A stretch of DNA of 64,000 nt, taken from NCBI GenBank assembly GCA_946811185.2, contig OX328111.1:40226388-40290387 (forward strand). Direction: 5' to 3'. The notes under the pieces are model-generated. The model saw nothing but the letters and a program-made list of their open reading frames with translations, was not told where the DNA came from and searched no databases. The translations under genes and the position numbers were made by a program. Of this stretch, positions 35,501 through 43,049 are shown piece after piece (within the stretch, counting starts at the first letter, position 1; each line of letters opens with the position of its first letter). Origin of the DNA: Hippopus hippopus. Its lineage: Eukaryota > Mollusca > Bivalvia > Cardiida > Cardiidae.

Positions 35501-37655
35501 CTGTTCAGTTTTTAAGTTTGTTCAGAGTAGATACTGAACTCACTTTTAAACGATCACTTTAACGGGTAGACATATACGACTGAACCAACTTTTTAAACGT
35601 TCTCACAATTTAACTTTCAGTATACAGTCAGGATAGTTTTACTTGATCGCGAGGTCGCCGCACCTTCTCCGTGGGTTCTGCTGAACCAACGCCGAATGAC
35701 GTGCCATGGCATCATAGAGTGATGTTTCTGGTGAGTATATGTTAGGTTTGCTTTAACAATTATTTTCAATGAGGTTTTTTCCCTGTAGCGTTAAATCATT
35801 TCAGGCATTGTACTGTTATATAGCTTTTCCGTACTATCTTTGTGTTTCCTTTCCAGGTTGATGTACTCCAGCGGATAGAAAGAATGGAGGGTGTAATCAA
35901 TAAGGCCTTCCAAGATTTTGAAGAGACAGTGAGAAACATCAAATTTCAATGTAAGGAAAATAAAAGTACAAATGCAGCTGGTTAGTTTATCGAGTCCTTG
36001 ATCAGTCACCTAGTCATTAAAATTGGAGACATAACAGGTAGTATTGTGTGCAAATATAAGACGTGTGGCCAATTAATATCTGTATCTTGTATACGCTATC
36101 ATACAGTCTATACTTCATATTTACAGTGGATCTGATTGAAATTGTTCCTTTTTATTGCGGAACGAAGCCCATTTAGCATTACCTTTTCGCACAACTTACC
36201 TTGACCCCGGTAACCTCGATGACTTGATGGGTTCCCCTGACGTGGCCCCTCCCGATTGTTCGTGACCAGTCCGGTGTGACCCTTGCAGGCATCGAAGCAT
36301 CGCAGGCACTCACTCCCCAAACGGTTGTTATACACTACTCGCGGTGAACACAGAGAAAGTAAAAGGTTAGAGACGAAGTTTGGCTCCAAAAATTGATACT
36401 GCGCGAAAGATCTCAGTGAAACAAGGTTACGCCATGTTGCATCCGCTTAGAATTAATTCTTCAAAGGAACAAGAAATTGGTTTGCCAAAAAAGATGTATC
36501 CTCTCTGTGGCATCTTTTAGTTGCAACAATTTTTTCGCTCAGCTGTTTAAAAAAAAAAGTAGGCGTTGATTAGCTCTGTCATTGTCTTGTGTTGTCGTGC
36601 GAAAACTTCAACATTCTCTGATACCACTGGCTTTACTTGTGTTATTTACTTTTAACTCTAGTTAGTTGTTGTCTGTCAAGAGGGCAGACCATACCAGAAA
36701 TCTCGAAATATTTTAGCATGCTTATGCTTCTTTTCTAATTAAGATTTGACTGAGAAAACAACTGCAGCCAAGCATTTTGCACATGGATCCTGTGCTTTTA
36801 TTGGTGTATTATTGGTGTATTTTAAAGGCAGTGCAAGGTTCAGTACCTACAGATCTCTGATTTCTACTCTGTTTAATCCATGACAGTAGAAGTACGGCTT
36901 GTCACGACCCTTAAATTGACAGCTATGGATGAACATTGCAGGAAAATGGAACAATCGCTTGAAACAAGTGAATGGTCCTTTTCCCACAAAGTTTGAAAAA
37001 TAATAGTTTCCTTGTCTTCGTATGTTTCGTGCCACATGCTATGCTTCCTTTTATTTCTTATTGTGGATTGATAGGTTTTAGTATAACCTAAAATTGAGTT
37101 AACCCTTAAGCTGCTAAGCGTGACTCAAGCTTCTTTTGCGGACTGTGTAGATCAAGATCAGACTGCACAAAATGTGCAGTCTGATCTTGGATCTACACTG
37201 TCCGATAAGGATGTATTTCCCCCAAAGAATAATGAAATAGCAAATTGGGTATTTACCATAGACTTGAAGGTTTCATTTGATCCCATTACCAGTTTAACTC
37301 TTTTACCACTAAATAAATAAGCATTTTCAAAGGCCACGAATACATTTTTGATGCAAGATGAAGAACCACTCTGGTCATAATCTAGAATAAAGTAGTGGGC
37401 AGTGTAGATAAGAGATCAGACTGTACATTCTGTGCAGTCTGATCTTGATCTACATTGTCCACAAAATCTTGTGTCGTCTACAGTAAGGAAGGAGCTAAGG
37501 GTTTATGAACTTTCGTCTAGGTTATGGACCGGGATGCCAAGCTGATGCGACAGGACGGACCCACCATATTCACCCAGGCCAAACATAACAAGGGGATACC
37601 AGAAATAGCCGAGCATATTATCAAAGCATACGAATTGTCAAGAGGCAAAATTTGA
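12954..37655 (+). CDS. ureG: Urease accessory protein UreG, complete gene of seven exons
   Basis: Exons 12954-12987, 15018-15175, 16187-16311, 18008-18104, 23034-23181, 24494-24597 and 37521-37655 join in frame (phases 1, 0, 2, 0, 1, 0) into 267 codons, giving 266 residues and TGA. Every intron has GT-AG ends. UreG is the SIMIBI-class GTPase that, with UreE/F/H partners, delivers nickel to apo-urease in the cytosol. Visible motifs: ten histidines in an HG/HE/HT run at residues 23-41, Walker A GPVGSGKT at 73-80, TNDIFTRED around 100-108, the metal-site triad CPH at 131-133, ESGGDNL at 162-168 and the guanine-specificity motif NKTD at 209-212. The length fits eukaryotic UreG, which has a longer N-terminus than bacterial UreG. 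The start is the only in-frame ATG before the His-run exon. No key residue is missing, so the gene looks functional. Family assignment is close to certain. Confidence 0.95.
12988..15017 (+). other. ureG intron 1
   Basis: Contains hairpin relatives at about 13465-13560 and 13965-14155 (GGAGAAAATGCTGGTTTTC) and a 400-bp CCA/ACC/CAC trinucleotide-rich tract at 14590-14990. Confidence 0.7.
14590..14990 (+). repeat. Trinucleotide-rich (ACC/CCA/CAT) low-complexity tract
   Basis: Imperfect CACCACCCTCACCACC-like sequence ends 30 bp before ureG exon 2. The open frame across it is a composition artefact. Confidence 0.75.
15018..15175 (+). CDS. ureG: ureG exon 2, histidine-rich metal-binding tail
   Basis: Acceptor TTTTTAG, donor GTGAG. 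It carries ten His residues alternating with Gly, Glu or Thr (residues 23-41), then [20 protein letters not shown], which leads into the G domain. His-rich UreG N-termini occur in plants and some microbes and are linked to Ni/Zn binding. The coding DNA is itself a short CACGGN/CACGAA repeat. Confidence 0.95.
15176..16186 (+). other. ureG intron 2
   Basis: Holds degraded MITE hairpins (15290-15370, 15655-15745, 15945-16090) and a minus-oriented SINE body at 15433-15615 (AACATTATTTCAGTCATGTC, CCTGGGCTTCAGCAGTGATA). Confidence 0.6.
16187..16311 (+). CDS. ureG: ureG exon 3, P-loop
   Basis: Begins [16 protein letters not shown], the UreG Walker A signature, and ends TNDIFT plus two bases. Acceptor ATATAG, donor GTAAAT. 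Confidence 0.96.
16312..18007 (+). other. ureG intron 3
   Basis: Contains the 50-bp minisatellite (separate entry) and a hairpin at about 17330-17400 (GGAAAAGGATAAATCGCTTC). The rest is unremarkable AT-rich sequence. Confidence 0.6.
16575..17056 (+). repeat. 50-bp minisatellite, about nine units
   Basis: Unit ACTCGAGCTGTTTGTGACCG then AGCCTTCTTACCCTATCATA and CCTTATGTAA. Unit starts at 16871, 16921, 16971 and 17021 are exactly 50 bp apart. Units decay toward the 5' side. Confidence 0.85.
18008..18104 (+). CDS. ureG: ureG exon 4, CPH metal-binding motif
   Basis: Encodes [18 protein letters not shown] through [10 protein letters not shown]. Cys131 and His133 match the conserved CPH residues that bind Ni or Zn at the UreG dimer interface. 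Acceptor ATTACAG, donor GTATAT. Confidence 0.96.
18585..18740. repeat. Foldback with about 60-bp arms
   Basis: GATTATCAACTGGTTGTTTG and ATCTGTCACTCGAATGGGGT on the left pair with ACCCCATTCGAGTAACAGAT and CAGCCAGTCGATTATC on the right. Confidence 0.75.
20397..20629. repeat. TTAA hairpin MITE, complete reference copy (233 bp)
   Basis: TTAACTCTTTACCATACGGC at the left, GTGTGGTAAAGGGTTAA at the right, subterminal GCAGACCACAAATTGAA, central hairpin GGAGAAAATGCTGGTTGCC and partner, with TTAA at both borders. Confidence 0.8.
21038..21302 (+). repeat. tRNA-derived SINE, type C
   Basis: GGGTTGCTCGGTGGTTAGCG, GACTCGTGACCTGG, CCTCTCACCTCTGATGCATA and AACCAGGAAACACATGCAAA, then the tail. Parallel to the copy at 12563. 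Confidence 0.7.
22150..22430. repeat. Family C foldback fragments
   Basis: TCGACCTAGGTCAGCCTGCG, CAGATGCATTCAACCC and CAGGGCATGGCT, then a second end CATGCTCTGGTGAAAGGGGG with CATGATGCATGATACC. Confidence 0.55.
22464..22790 (+). repeat. tRNA-derived SINE, type B, full length
   Basis: ACCGGTAGCTCAGTCGGTAG (box A), CAGGGTTCGATCCCTGG (box B), CTCTCCCACCGCTGACCATT, GGGAAAGCAGCCAGTGGCTT and a CACTGGCCGCTGCGATATAA tail with GGCGTTAAACACCACAC. Confidence 0.8.
22800..22980. repeat. Family C foldback half with perfect core
   Basis: TCGACCCAGGTCAGTCTGCG, CGGACTGCGCAGGCTGACC, CGCAGATGCATTTAGCACCC and CACAGAGCACTGCTC. Confidence 0.65.
23034..23181 (+). CDS. ureG: ureG exon 5
   Basis: Starts [12 protein letters not shown] and contains [12 protein letters not shown] and YVIDVA, the switch and central beta-strand region of UreG. 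Acceptor CATAG, donor GTAACT, ending in phase 1. Confidence 0.95.
23182..24493 (+). other. ureG intron 5
   Basis: Contains (GA)n at 23270-23304 and 24014-24068, a GGCT/GACT tetranucleotide run at 23396-23475, minus-oriented SINEs at 23478-23610 and 23715-24012 (type B), and a MITE hairpin at 24160-24245. Confidence 0.65.
24494..24597 (+). CDS. ureG: ureG exon 6, NKTD guanine-specificity motif
   Basis: Encodes [18 protein letters not shown] followed by [16 protein letters not shown]. Acceptor TTTTAG, donor GTAAGT. The next exon is 12.9 kb away, beyond the composite transposon. Confidence 0.96.
25035..25545 (+). repeat. Left inverted terminal arm with internal tandem units
   Basis: Rich in AACAATGGG and ATTATTCTGGGAACAATG. 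It contains two tandem units of about 165 bp (starting near 25181 and 25346), each with a perfect TGACGTCA palindrome (25214-25221 and 25379-25386). A third TGACGTCA lies just inside, at 25570-25577. It is the inverted partner of 31178-31530. A partial repeat of its start (AACAATCGTTTGGGGAGAGTG) lies at about 24849. Confidence 0.75.
26520..26594. repeat. (AC)n-(GT)n inverted microsatellite
   Basis: About 29 bp of (AC)n, a short ATACATATAG spacer and about 35 bp of (GT)n form a perfect dinucleotide cruciform. Confidence 0.85.
26985..27211. repeat. TTAA hairpin MITE, complete copy (227 bp)
   Basis: TTAACCCTTTCCCGAACAAT at the left and CCGTTTGGGAAAGGGTTAA at the right are clean terminal inverted repeats. 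Central hairpin GGAGAAAATGCTGGTAACC and partner. Confidence 0.85.
27604..27898 (+). other. Short open frame inside the element, function unknown
   Basis: A + strand frame ending at 27898 encodes a Lys/Glu-rich tail (...[20 protein letters not shown]...) of about 70 codons without a good ATG. It lies inside the Polinton-like element just downstream of a MITE. I recognise no domain. It may be a remnant of another element gene or chance. Confidence 0.2.
28591..28741 (+). other. Spliceosomal-type intron inside the polymerase pseudogene
   Basis: GTAAGT at the 5' end, a long T-rich tract and TTTCTTTCAG at the 3' end. Removing it joins the upstream frame (ending RGP) to the zinc-finger frame (HEIQNVQTC) in phase 2, which supports a genuine intron. 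Confidence 0.65.
30714..30809 (+). other. Second intron inside the polymerase pseudogene
   Basis: Begins GTAGGA, is T-rich with TTTA/TTTG repeats and ends CACTGCAG. Splicing joins DNIARA(R) to [15 protein letters not shown] with the reading frame kept. Confidence 0.55.
31178..31530 (-). repeat. Right inverted terminal arm
   Basis: The reverse complement matches the left arm from TATATAACAATC through CTAGAGCCGTCAC and GCATACCAGAGAACAA to TCATACCACGGGAGG. It is shorter than the left arm because it has one fewer tandem unit. It is interrupted at its outer edge by the solo LTR. Confidence 0.75.
31532..32145 (-). mobile_element. Solo LTR of a retrotransposon, 614 bp
   Basis: Starts TGTTACGAG and ends TATATAACA (TG...CA with TGTTA/TAACA inverted ends). 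It is flanked by the 4-bp direct repeat ATAC at 31528-31531 and 32146-32149. Removing it and one ATAC restores TTATATACCACTC, which matches the uninterrupted left arm (TTATATACTACTC when inverted). On the - strand it shows U3-R-U5 order: heat-shock-type motifs, TATAAATA at 31929-31922, then AATAAA at 31598-31593. No internal retroelement sequence remains, so it is a solo LTR left by recombination. The 4-bp duplication suggests a Ty3/gypsy- or Pao-like parent. Confidence 0.8.
31922..32085 (-). promoter_or_regulatory. Heat-shock-element cluster and TATA box in the solo LTR
   Basis: A perfect three-unit heat-shock element TTCTAGAATATTC lies at 32073-32085. Two more near-matches (GAA/TTC alternation with 2-bp spacers) lie at 31938-31949 and 31958-31965. 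TATAAATA on the - strand is at 31929-31922. The order fits a - strand LTR promoter. HSF responsiveness is inferred only from the motif. Confidence 0.5.
32195..32800 (+). repeat. Further copy of the inverted-repeat arm, left-arm orientation
   Basis: Contains CGAGCCGTCGCGAGTGAC, ACAGTGGAGTCATTC, CCACAGAACAATTGGCAGAA, CTGCTGCTGCTGACACACG and TGACGTCA at 32639-32646, in the same order as the left arm but more diverged. It lies back to back with the right arm, so two arms face each other across about 32170. Confidence 0.6.
33790..34155 (-). pseudogene. Left arm of an inverted two-exon gene-fragment duplication
   Basis: On the - strand an exon-like block ends at donor GTGAGT (34071-34066), and a second follows acceptor TTTTCCAG at 33906, reading [20 protein letters not shown]. 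The same two blocks occur inverted at 35640-35995. In this copy the first exon has TAG where the other copy has TGG in VPWHHRVMF, so it looks decayed. The family is not recognised. Confidence 0.45.
34166..35639. other. Spacer between the inverted gene fragments
   Basis: Holds a 110-codon - strand open frame (34579-34247, with a [15 protein letters not shown] segment) that I do not recognise. It also holds two minus-oriented tRNA-like box B remnants near 35045-35095 and 35290-35330 (SINE debris). Nothing else is clear. Confidence 0.3.
35640..35995 (+). pseudogene. Right arm of the inverted two-exon gene-fragment duplication
   Basis: A first block ([20 protein letters not shown] then MFL) ends at donor GTGAGT near 35730. 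After acceptor TTTCCAG (about 35853) it reads [20 protein letters not shown] and [12 protein letters not shown], a charged, probably helical segment, until GTTAGT near 35981. It is open and more intact than the left arm. The parent protein is unknown, and I see no start or continuation nearby. Confidence 0.4.
36010..37098. other. Intronic stretch without a recognised feature
   Basis: A 93-codon - strand open frame at 36389-36108 has no domain I know. A short hairpin-MITE remnant (GCAGGAAAATGG, TTTTCCCACAAAG) lies near 36935-37000. Confidence 0.3.
37099..37320. repeat. Palindrome family B, long form with TTAACCCTTA end
   Basis: TTAACCCTTAAGCTGCTAAG, CGTGACTCAAGC, the palindrome GATCAGACTGCACA and partner, then GTCCGATAAGGATGTATTTC and a common right flank. 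Sister long copies: 37755-37990 and 45779-45985. A short copy lies at 37395-37465. Confidence 0.7.
37521..37655 (+). CDS. ureG: ureG exon 7, C-terminus
   Basis: Encodes [19 protein letters not shown] to YELSRGKI and TGA. It joins exon 6 in phase 0 and ends at the usual UreG C-terminus. I see no clear AATAAA in the next few hundred bases. Confidence 0.94.
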   Translation, partial: VMDRDAKLMRQDGPTIFTQAKHNKGIPEIAEHIIKAYELSRGKI

Positions 37656-37754
37656 GTATCTAAAACTGATCGTAGTTTGTGGTATGATGCAATTTCAAAA
37701 GTGAAGTGATTAATTGTGATGGATAAATCAGCATTTCAAATGATGTCGTTTTTC

Positions 37755-37990
37755 AGTTAACCCTCAGGCTGCTAAGCGTGACTCAAGGACCTTTTGCGTA
37801 CAGTGCAGATCAAGATCAGACTGCACAGAATGTACAGTCTGATCTTGGATCCACACTGTCCGACAGGGATATAATTCAACCCCTCCCCAATCTCCCTCTC
37901 TCTCTCTCTCTCTCTCTCCAATGAAATAGCAAAACTTGGGTTTTTACTATCAGCTTGAAGGTTTTATTCCACTTATTTAGCAGGATAAGG
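37755..37990. repeat. Palindrome family B, long form, with (CT)n insertion
   Basis: Same order as 37099-37320, interrupted by (CT)n at 37892-37918. Confidence 0.7.
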
Positions 37991-38844
37991 GATAATCCTT
38001 CACCAGATGAAAATTTGCCAGCCCTGTCTAAATTGAAATATTTCCAGATGACAGATGCAATTAAGCTCAAATGGTAGGAAATGCTTCTGTTAGAGTTCAA
38101 AGCATTGTGATCACTAGCACTTTCTCCTTTTTCTCACGATGTCGTCTTGCTCCAGGCCGTTTAAATTCAGGACTGTATGGTAAAGGATTATTTCTTACTT
38201 GCTAAAGGTACTCTTTTTTTTTTCACTCTTCACCACACGATGAAATTTAAGACTTGTCTATCTTGAAAGCAATTGCAGACAACAAGCAAGTTGTATCAAA
38301 AATGATGGAATTGATCTTCAAAAGGTAACAAAAACATTGTGGGAAAATAAAAATACAAGTTACCAGCATTTTTTGTTTTTTTCCCCACAATCTTTTACCA
38401 AGTCTCCTGTAAAGCCCTCTTTCTCAGGGCATCGTTTGCTAAAGGTTTAAGTTGGTAATTAAGATCCAGATCAGACTGCTCACACAGTGCAGCCTTGGGT
38501 CGACACTACCCAATATTTAGTGATATGTTCAGACCAATTCAGTATGAACTGCAAGATGATGGCCATTTCTAATTTTTTGTAAAATGCTCATTTCATCCTT
38601 TTAGCAGTTCAATGGTTAACTCTACCATACCCAAAATTCAGGACTGGCCCAAATTGCATAATAGATAGCATCTGCGGACAACAAATGAAATGTAGCTCAA
38701 AAGATGATTTCTGTCTATCAAATGATAATAAACATTGCGGGAAAAATGAGAAATGCAAATGGTTTGGGTTTGAACAAGTCTACAATTTTGTTGCTTGATA
38801 AAGCGTTAATGCATTAAAACAGATGGAAACATTGTGGCATAATG
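37991..38844. repeat. Degraded MITE relatives
   Basis: Copies at about 38030-38190, 38218-38450 and 38620-38815 keep the CTCTTTACC/GGTAAAGG ends and GCAGACAACAA motif but have broken hairpins. A family B remnant lies at 38462-38515. Confidence 0.5.
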
Positions 38845-39680
38845 AACAAGAGGGCCATGATGGCCCTGTATCGCTCCACTGGCTATTAAGTAAAAACACT
38901 ACAAGCCAAACATTACAATATTCAGCAAATTGATTTCAAACACGAGGACATGCAAACATTTTTCTATCTAATCCTACGAGAAAGTTGTGATCCATGGGCA
39001 AAGCCAATTTTGATCACAAAGCTATAATTATTTGAATCCTGGTGGAGGTCCACAATATAAAGCTCCATACCAAATAATTCAGTTCTTGAATGTTATAAAC
39101 AAGAAGATTTTCAAATTTTTCTCAATGAAAAGCCCTGTAAAACATGAAACCCATGAGACAGGGCTAAATCTAATAGCCTTAGTCTTTATAATGGTTAGTA
39201 ACATGATGACTTAAGATAGTTTTCATTACAAAAGCCCATGTAAAACTGGTGACCTTGTGTTCCGTGGTGTGGGGATAAACTTGGGTCAAGGACTATAATT
39301 TGGGCCCTCCTTGTAGAGGCCCACTAGATAAAGCTACATGCAAAATTTGGTAGACCCCATAGCTATTATTTGAAGGAACTTGGTAGAGGCCCACTAGATA
39401 CAGCTACATGCCAAATTTGGTAGCCCTAGGCCTTACAGTTTCAGAGAAGAAGATTTTTGAAAATTTTCTATATTTTTTAGTTTTGTTGCCATGGCAACCA
39501 GAGTTTTTGAAGGAATAAAATTCTGTCATGGGATTCTGAAGAAGACCATGGCAGGATCATTTCTTTGAAGTTTCATCAAAATTGGATAAGTAGTTTCAGA
39601 GATGTTTGAAATAAAAGTTAATGCACGCACTGACAGATGGACGGACGGACCTTCAGTGCCAGTAAAAAACAAGTATATAC
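38845..39680 (+). repeat. Long bivalve repeat, first copy
   Basis: Head ACAAGAGGGCCATGATGGCC, internal units with GCCCACTAGATAAAGCTACA and GCCAAATTTGGTAGCC, then GTTGCCATGGCAACCAGAGT, GGATCATTTCTTTGAAGTTT and an ACGGACGGAC tail. Non-coding. Confidence 0.7.
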
Positions 39681-39708
39681 ATCAATCTCAGTTTGAAATA
39701 TATCTTTT

Positions 39709-39907
39709 TAACCTATTACCAGACAATCCCTACTTTTGATGACCCTGAGAAAGAAGGCTTTAGAAAAGCATTTTCTCCTTTTCTTACAATGTTTTCTACT
39801 GTTCACAAAACAAATTTCAAATTTTCAATCACTTTTATTTTGTCGTCTGCAAGTGCTTTCGATTTAGACAAGCCTAAAATATTATCGTTTGGTAATGAGT
39901 TACATGT
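39709..39907. repeat. MITE with deleted left hairpin arm, inside the long repeat
   Basis: TTAACCTATTACCAGACAAT to TTATCGTTTGGTAATGAGTT. Only the right hairpin arm CATTTTCTCCTTTTCTTAC remains. Confidence 0.6.
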
Positions 39908-40129
39908 GTGCTAACAATTGTCATAATAAATCACTAAGATTTTTTTTCAAACTTATTTTATTAATACTTTTTCTAAGCTAGTCATCATCAAACAGTAGAC
40001 ATGGTGTATTAATATGAACACTTCATAGTTTGTAAACACAGTCAGATATGTGGAGGATAATTTTTTGTTTTGGTGTATGATTGAAAATTCTTTTATTGAG
40101 TTGAAACAAATGCTAAAAGCTCCCCTTGA

Positions 40130-41645
40130 GCACGTTGTGCTCAAGTGAGCTAAAAAGTTAACATACGGATGGACGCACAACGGACAACGGGCCATAACAT
40201 AAGCCTGCTGGCCTTCAGCCAGTGGAGCTAAAAAACTTGTCTAGCACCAATCATGTATCACTGCAGCTTGATAATCAAGGGAGGTAAATAGTAACGAACT
40301 TTATCTTTCATAAAAAGAGTTATTTCCCTTGATTAATGTTTAAATTGAAGTGACAATATTTTGAAGCCCATGTTAAACTTGCGATCCCTGGAATGAAGGC
40401 AATTTTGACCCCAGACCTACAATATGAAACTAGAATGTGTGGTTATAAACAAAAAGATTTTTTAATCTTGCCCAATAAAAAGTCATGTAAAACAAGTTTG
40501 CTGAATAAAAGGCCCTGTAAAATATGTGATCCATGACACAGGTTTATCAAGTTTTCACTATAAAAGCCAATGTAAAACTTGTGACCCCTGGTGTGGAGTC
40601 AAACTTGACCCCCAAAGTTAAAATTTGGGCCCTCTTGGTAGAGGCCCATTATATAAAGTTACATGCAAAATTTGGTAGCCCTAGGCCTAAATATGGCTAT
40701 GTACAAGTAGATTATTAAAGTTTCCTTATATAAGACCATGTAGAACTTGTGACCCCCTGGGGTGGGGCTACATTTGACCCCCTGGGCTATAATTTGGGCA
40801 CCCTTGATAGAGACCCCCTAAATAAAGCTAAATGCAAAATTTGATAGCCCTAGCCCTTATAGCTAGATGCGAAAGATTTTCCTATATAAGCCCGCCCATG
40901 TAAAACATGTTACCCCCCGGAGCGAAGTCAAATTTGACCCTCGGCTATAATTTGGACACCCTTGGTACAGGTCCACTAGATAAAGCTACATGCCAAATTT
41001 GGTCGCCCTAGGCCCCATGGCTAGGTCAAAGAAGAATTTTAAAGTTCTCCCTATATAAGCCCATGTAAAACTTGTTATATAAGCCCATGTAAAACTTGTT
41101 ACCCCCGGGCAGGGCCTAATTTGACCCCAGGGCTATAATTTGAACAATCTTGGCAGAGGTCCACTAGATAAAGCTACATGCCAAATTTGGTAGCTCTAGG
41201 CCCTATGGCTAGGTAGAAGAGGAATTTTAAAGTTCTCCCTAAATAAGCCCATGTATAACTTGTAACCCCCGGGGCGGGGCCAATTTTGACCCCAGGGCTA
41301 TAAATTGAAGAAACTTGGTAGAGGTCCACTAGATAAAGCTACATGCCAAATTTGGTAGCCCTTGGCCTTACGGTTTCAGACAAGAAGATTTTCAAAGATT
41401 TTCAAAATTTTTCAGTTTTGTTGCCATGGCAACCAGAGTTTTTGAAGGAATTAAATTCTTTCAAGAAATTCTGAAGAGGACTATGGCAGGATCATTTCTG
41501 TGAAGTTTCATCAAAATTGGATGGGTAGTTTCAGAGAAGAAGACGTTTTAAAAAAAAGTTAACGCACGGACGGACGGACGCACGCACGACGGACAACAGG
41601 CCATGACATAAGCCCGCTGGCCTTCCGCCAGTGGAGCTAAAAATC
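40130..41645 (+). repeat. Long bivalve repeat, second and third copies with tandem units
   Basis: Ends GCTGGCCTTCCGCCAGTGGA GCTAAA at 41623-41641, with the same end at 40206-40230. In between, about six diverged units of 170-230 bp each carry CCCATGTAAAACTTGT, TTTGACCCCAGGGCTATAA and CACTAGATAAAGCTACATGC. Confidence 0.7.
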
Positions 41646-42043
41646 GTTCATTGCAGGCCATGGATGAATAAAATATCATCATGCTGAGGGGCTGTGTATT
41701 AGTGCTCCCAAATAGTTCGAGTTCACTTTGAAGTGATGTGACAAAAACAGATTGATCGTACAAAAGATATTGAAATTATGAACCTACAAACATTGGTGTT
41801 CATTGATTTAAAAAGAAACTCAAGTGATCCATGTGTTTATAATTTCGTTTGTTCATGATGGTAATTTTTCATATAAAGTATTGTAATAAATATTCATAAT
41901 AAAGGCAATATCATACATTATTGCGACTACCAGATATGTTACAAAAAACATTTTACACTGTACACTTGTGCAAACCATAACCTAACACACCATTCACTGC
42001 ACTTCACGACTAGCACATTTTGCATCTATGTGCAAACAACAAT
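41646..42043. other. No recognised feature
   Basis: AT-rich sequence without repeats or credible open frames. Confidence 0.4.
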
Positions 42044-42044
42044 A

Positions 42045-42279
42045 TAAACTCTTTACAAAACAACCAAATTTTATAATCAACCAAGTTGAAAGCATTTGCA
42101 GCAGACAAAAAATTAAATATAGCTAAAATAGTAAGATTTGTCTCTGAAAAGATAGAAAACATTGTGGGAAAAGGAGAAAATGCTGGGTAACCAGCATTTT
42201 CTCCTTTTCCCACAATGTTTTCAAAAGCCTCTTTTCTTTCGGGTTGATTAAAACATTGGATTGTTTGGTATAGGGTTAA
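42045..42279. repeat. TTAA hairpin MITE
   Basis: CTCTTTACAAAACAACC to GTTTGGTATAGGGTTAA. Near-perfect hairpin CATTGTGGGAAAAGGAGAAA with partner. Confidence 0.75.
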
Positions 42280-42343
42280 TCAAGACATAAATAACATAAA
42301 AACTGTCTGTCAGTACTACAAAAAGGGAAATAGTTTATCCTCT

Positions 42344-42720
42344 TGAACTTTACCAAACAATCTTAAGTTTTAACGATCCTCAAGCATAAGCGTTTGGAAA
42401 ACATTGTCTAAAAAGAAGACAATTCTGCTAACCAGCGATTTCTCCTTTTTCTGCAATGTTTTCTGCCTCTTCAGAGACATATTGTTATTTGAAAAACGTT
42501 TATTTTGACATTTACAAATGCTCTGAAACTTGAGTCTAAAGTTTTGTCATTTGGTAAAGGATTAAGCTAAAAACCGAACAATCTGATGTGTTTAAGTCCC
42601 AGAGGAAGAAAAAAAATTTTAAACATCATTGTTGGAAATACAGCAAATGGCTGTAACCAGTATTTTCTTCTGTTCCCACTATTTTTTCTACCCTTTCAAG
42701 GACAAAGTCCATCATTTGAG
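42344..42720. repeat. Two diverged MITE copies
   Basis: 42344-42565 ends GTCATTTGGTAAAGGATTAA. 42590-42720 is a truncated copy with CAGTATTTTCTTCTGTTCCC. Confidence 0.6.
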
Positions 42721-42759
42721 CCTCAAAATTGATTAACAGTGTAGTCCTTTGAACTGATG

Positions 42760-42988
42760 TTAACTCTTTCCCAAACGACAAATTTTAGACTGTTCCAAAT
42801 TGAAAGCATTTGCAGACGACAAAATACATGCAACTCAAAAAAATGAAATTTGTTTTGGGAAGGATAGAAAACATTGTGAGAAAAGGAGAAAATGCTGGTT
42901 TCTAGCATTTTCTCCTTTTCCCACAATGTTTTCAAAAGCTTTCTTTTTCAGGGCCATGAAAAGTCTGGATTGTTTGGCAAAGGGTTAA
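42760..42988. repeat. TTAA hairpin MITE, complete copy (229 bp)
   Basis: TTAACTCTTTCCCAAACGAC and GTTTGGCAAAGGGTTAA. TTAA at both ends, GCATTTGCAGACGACAAAAT, and hairpin core ATGCTGGTTTCTAGCAT. Confidence 0.85.
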
Positions 42989-43049
42989 TCCATACTTGAT
43001 TCAAAATTATTCAATAATTTTTTAACTCTGCAAAAAAGACAATTATTTG

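Noticed and set aside
36108..36389. 93-codon - frame with several Cys as a zinc knuckle
   Set aside because: The Cys/His spacing does not fit CCHC or another finger I know. No support.
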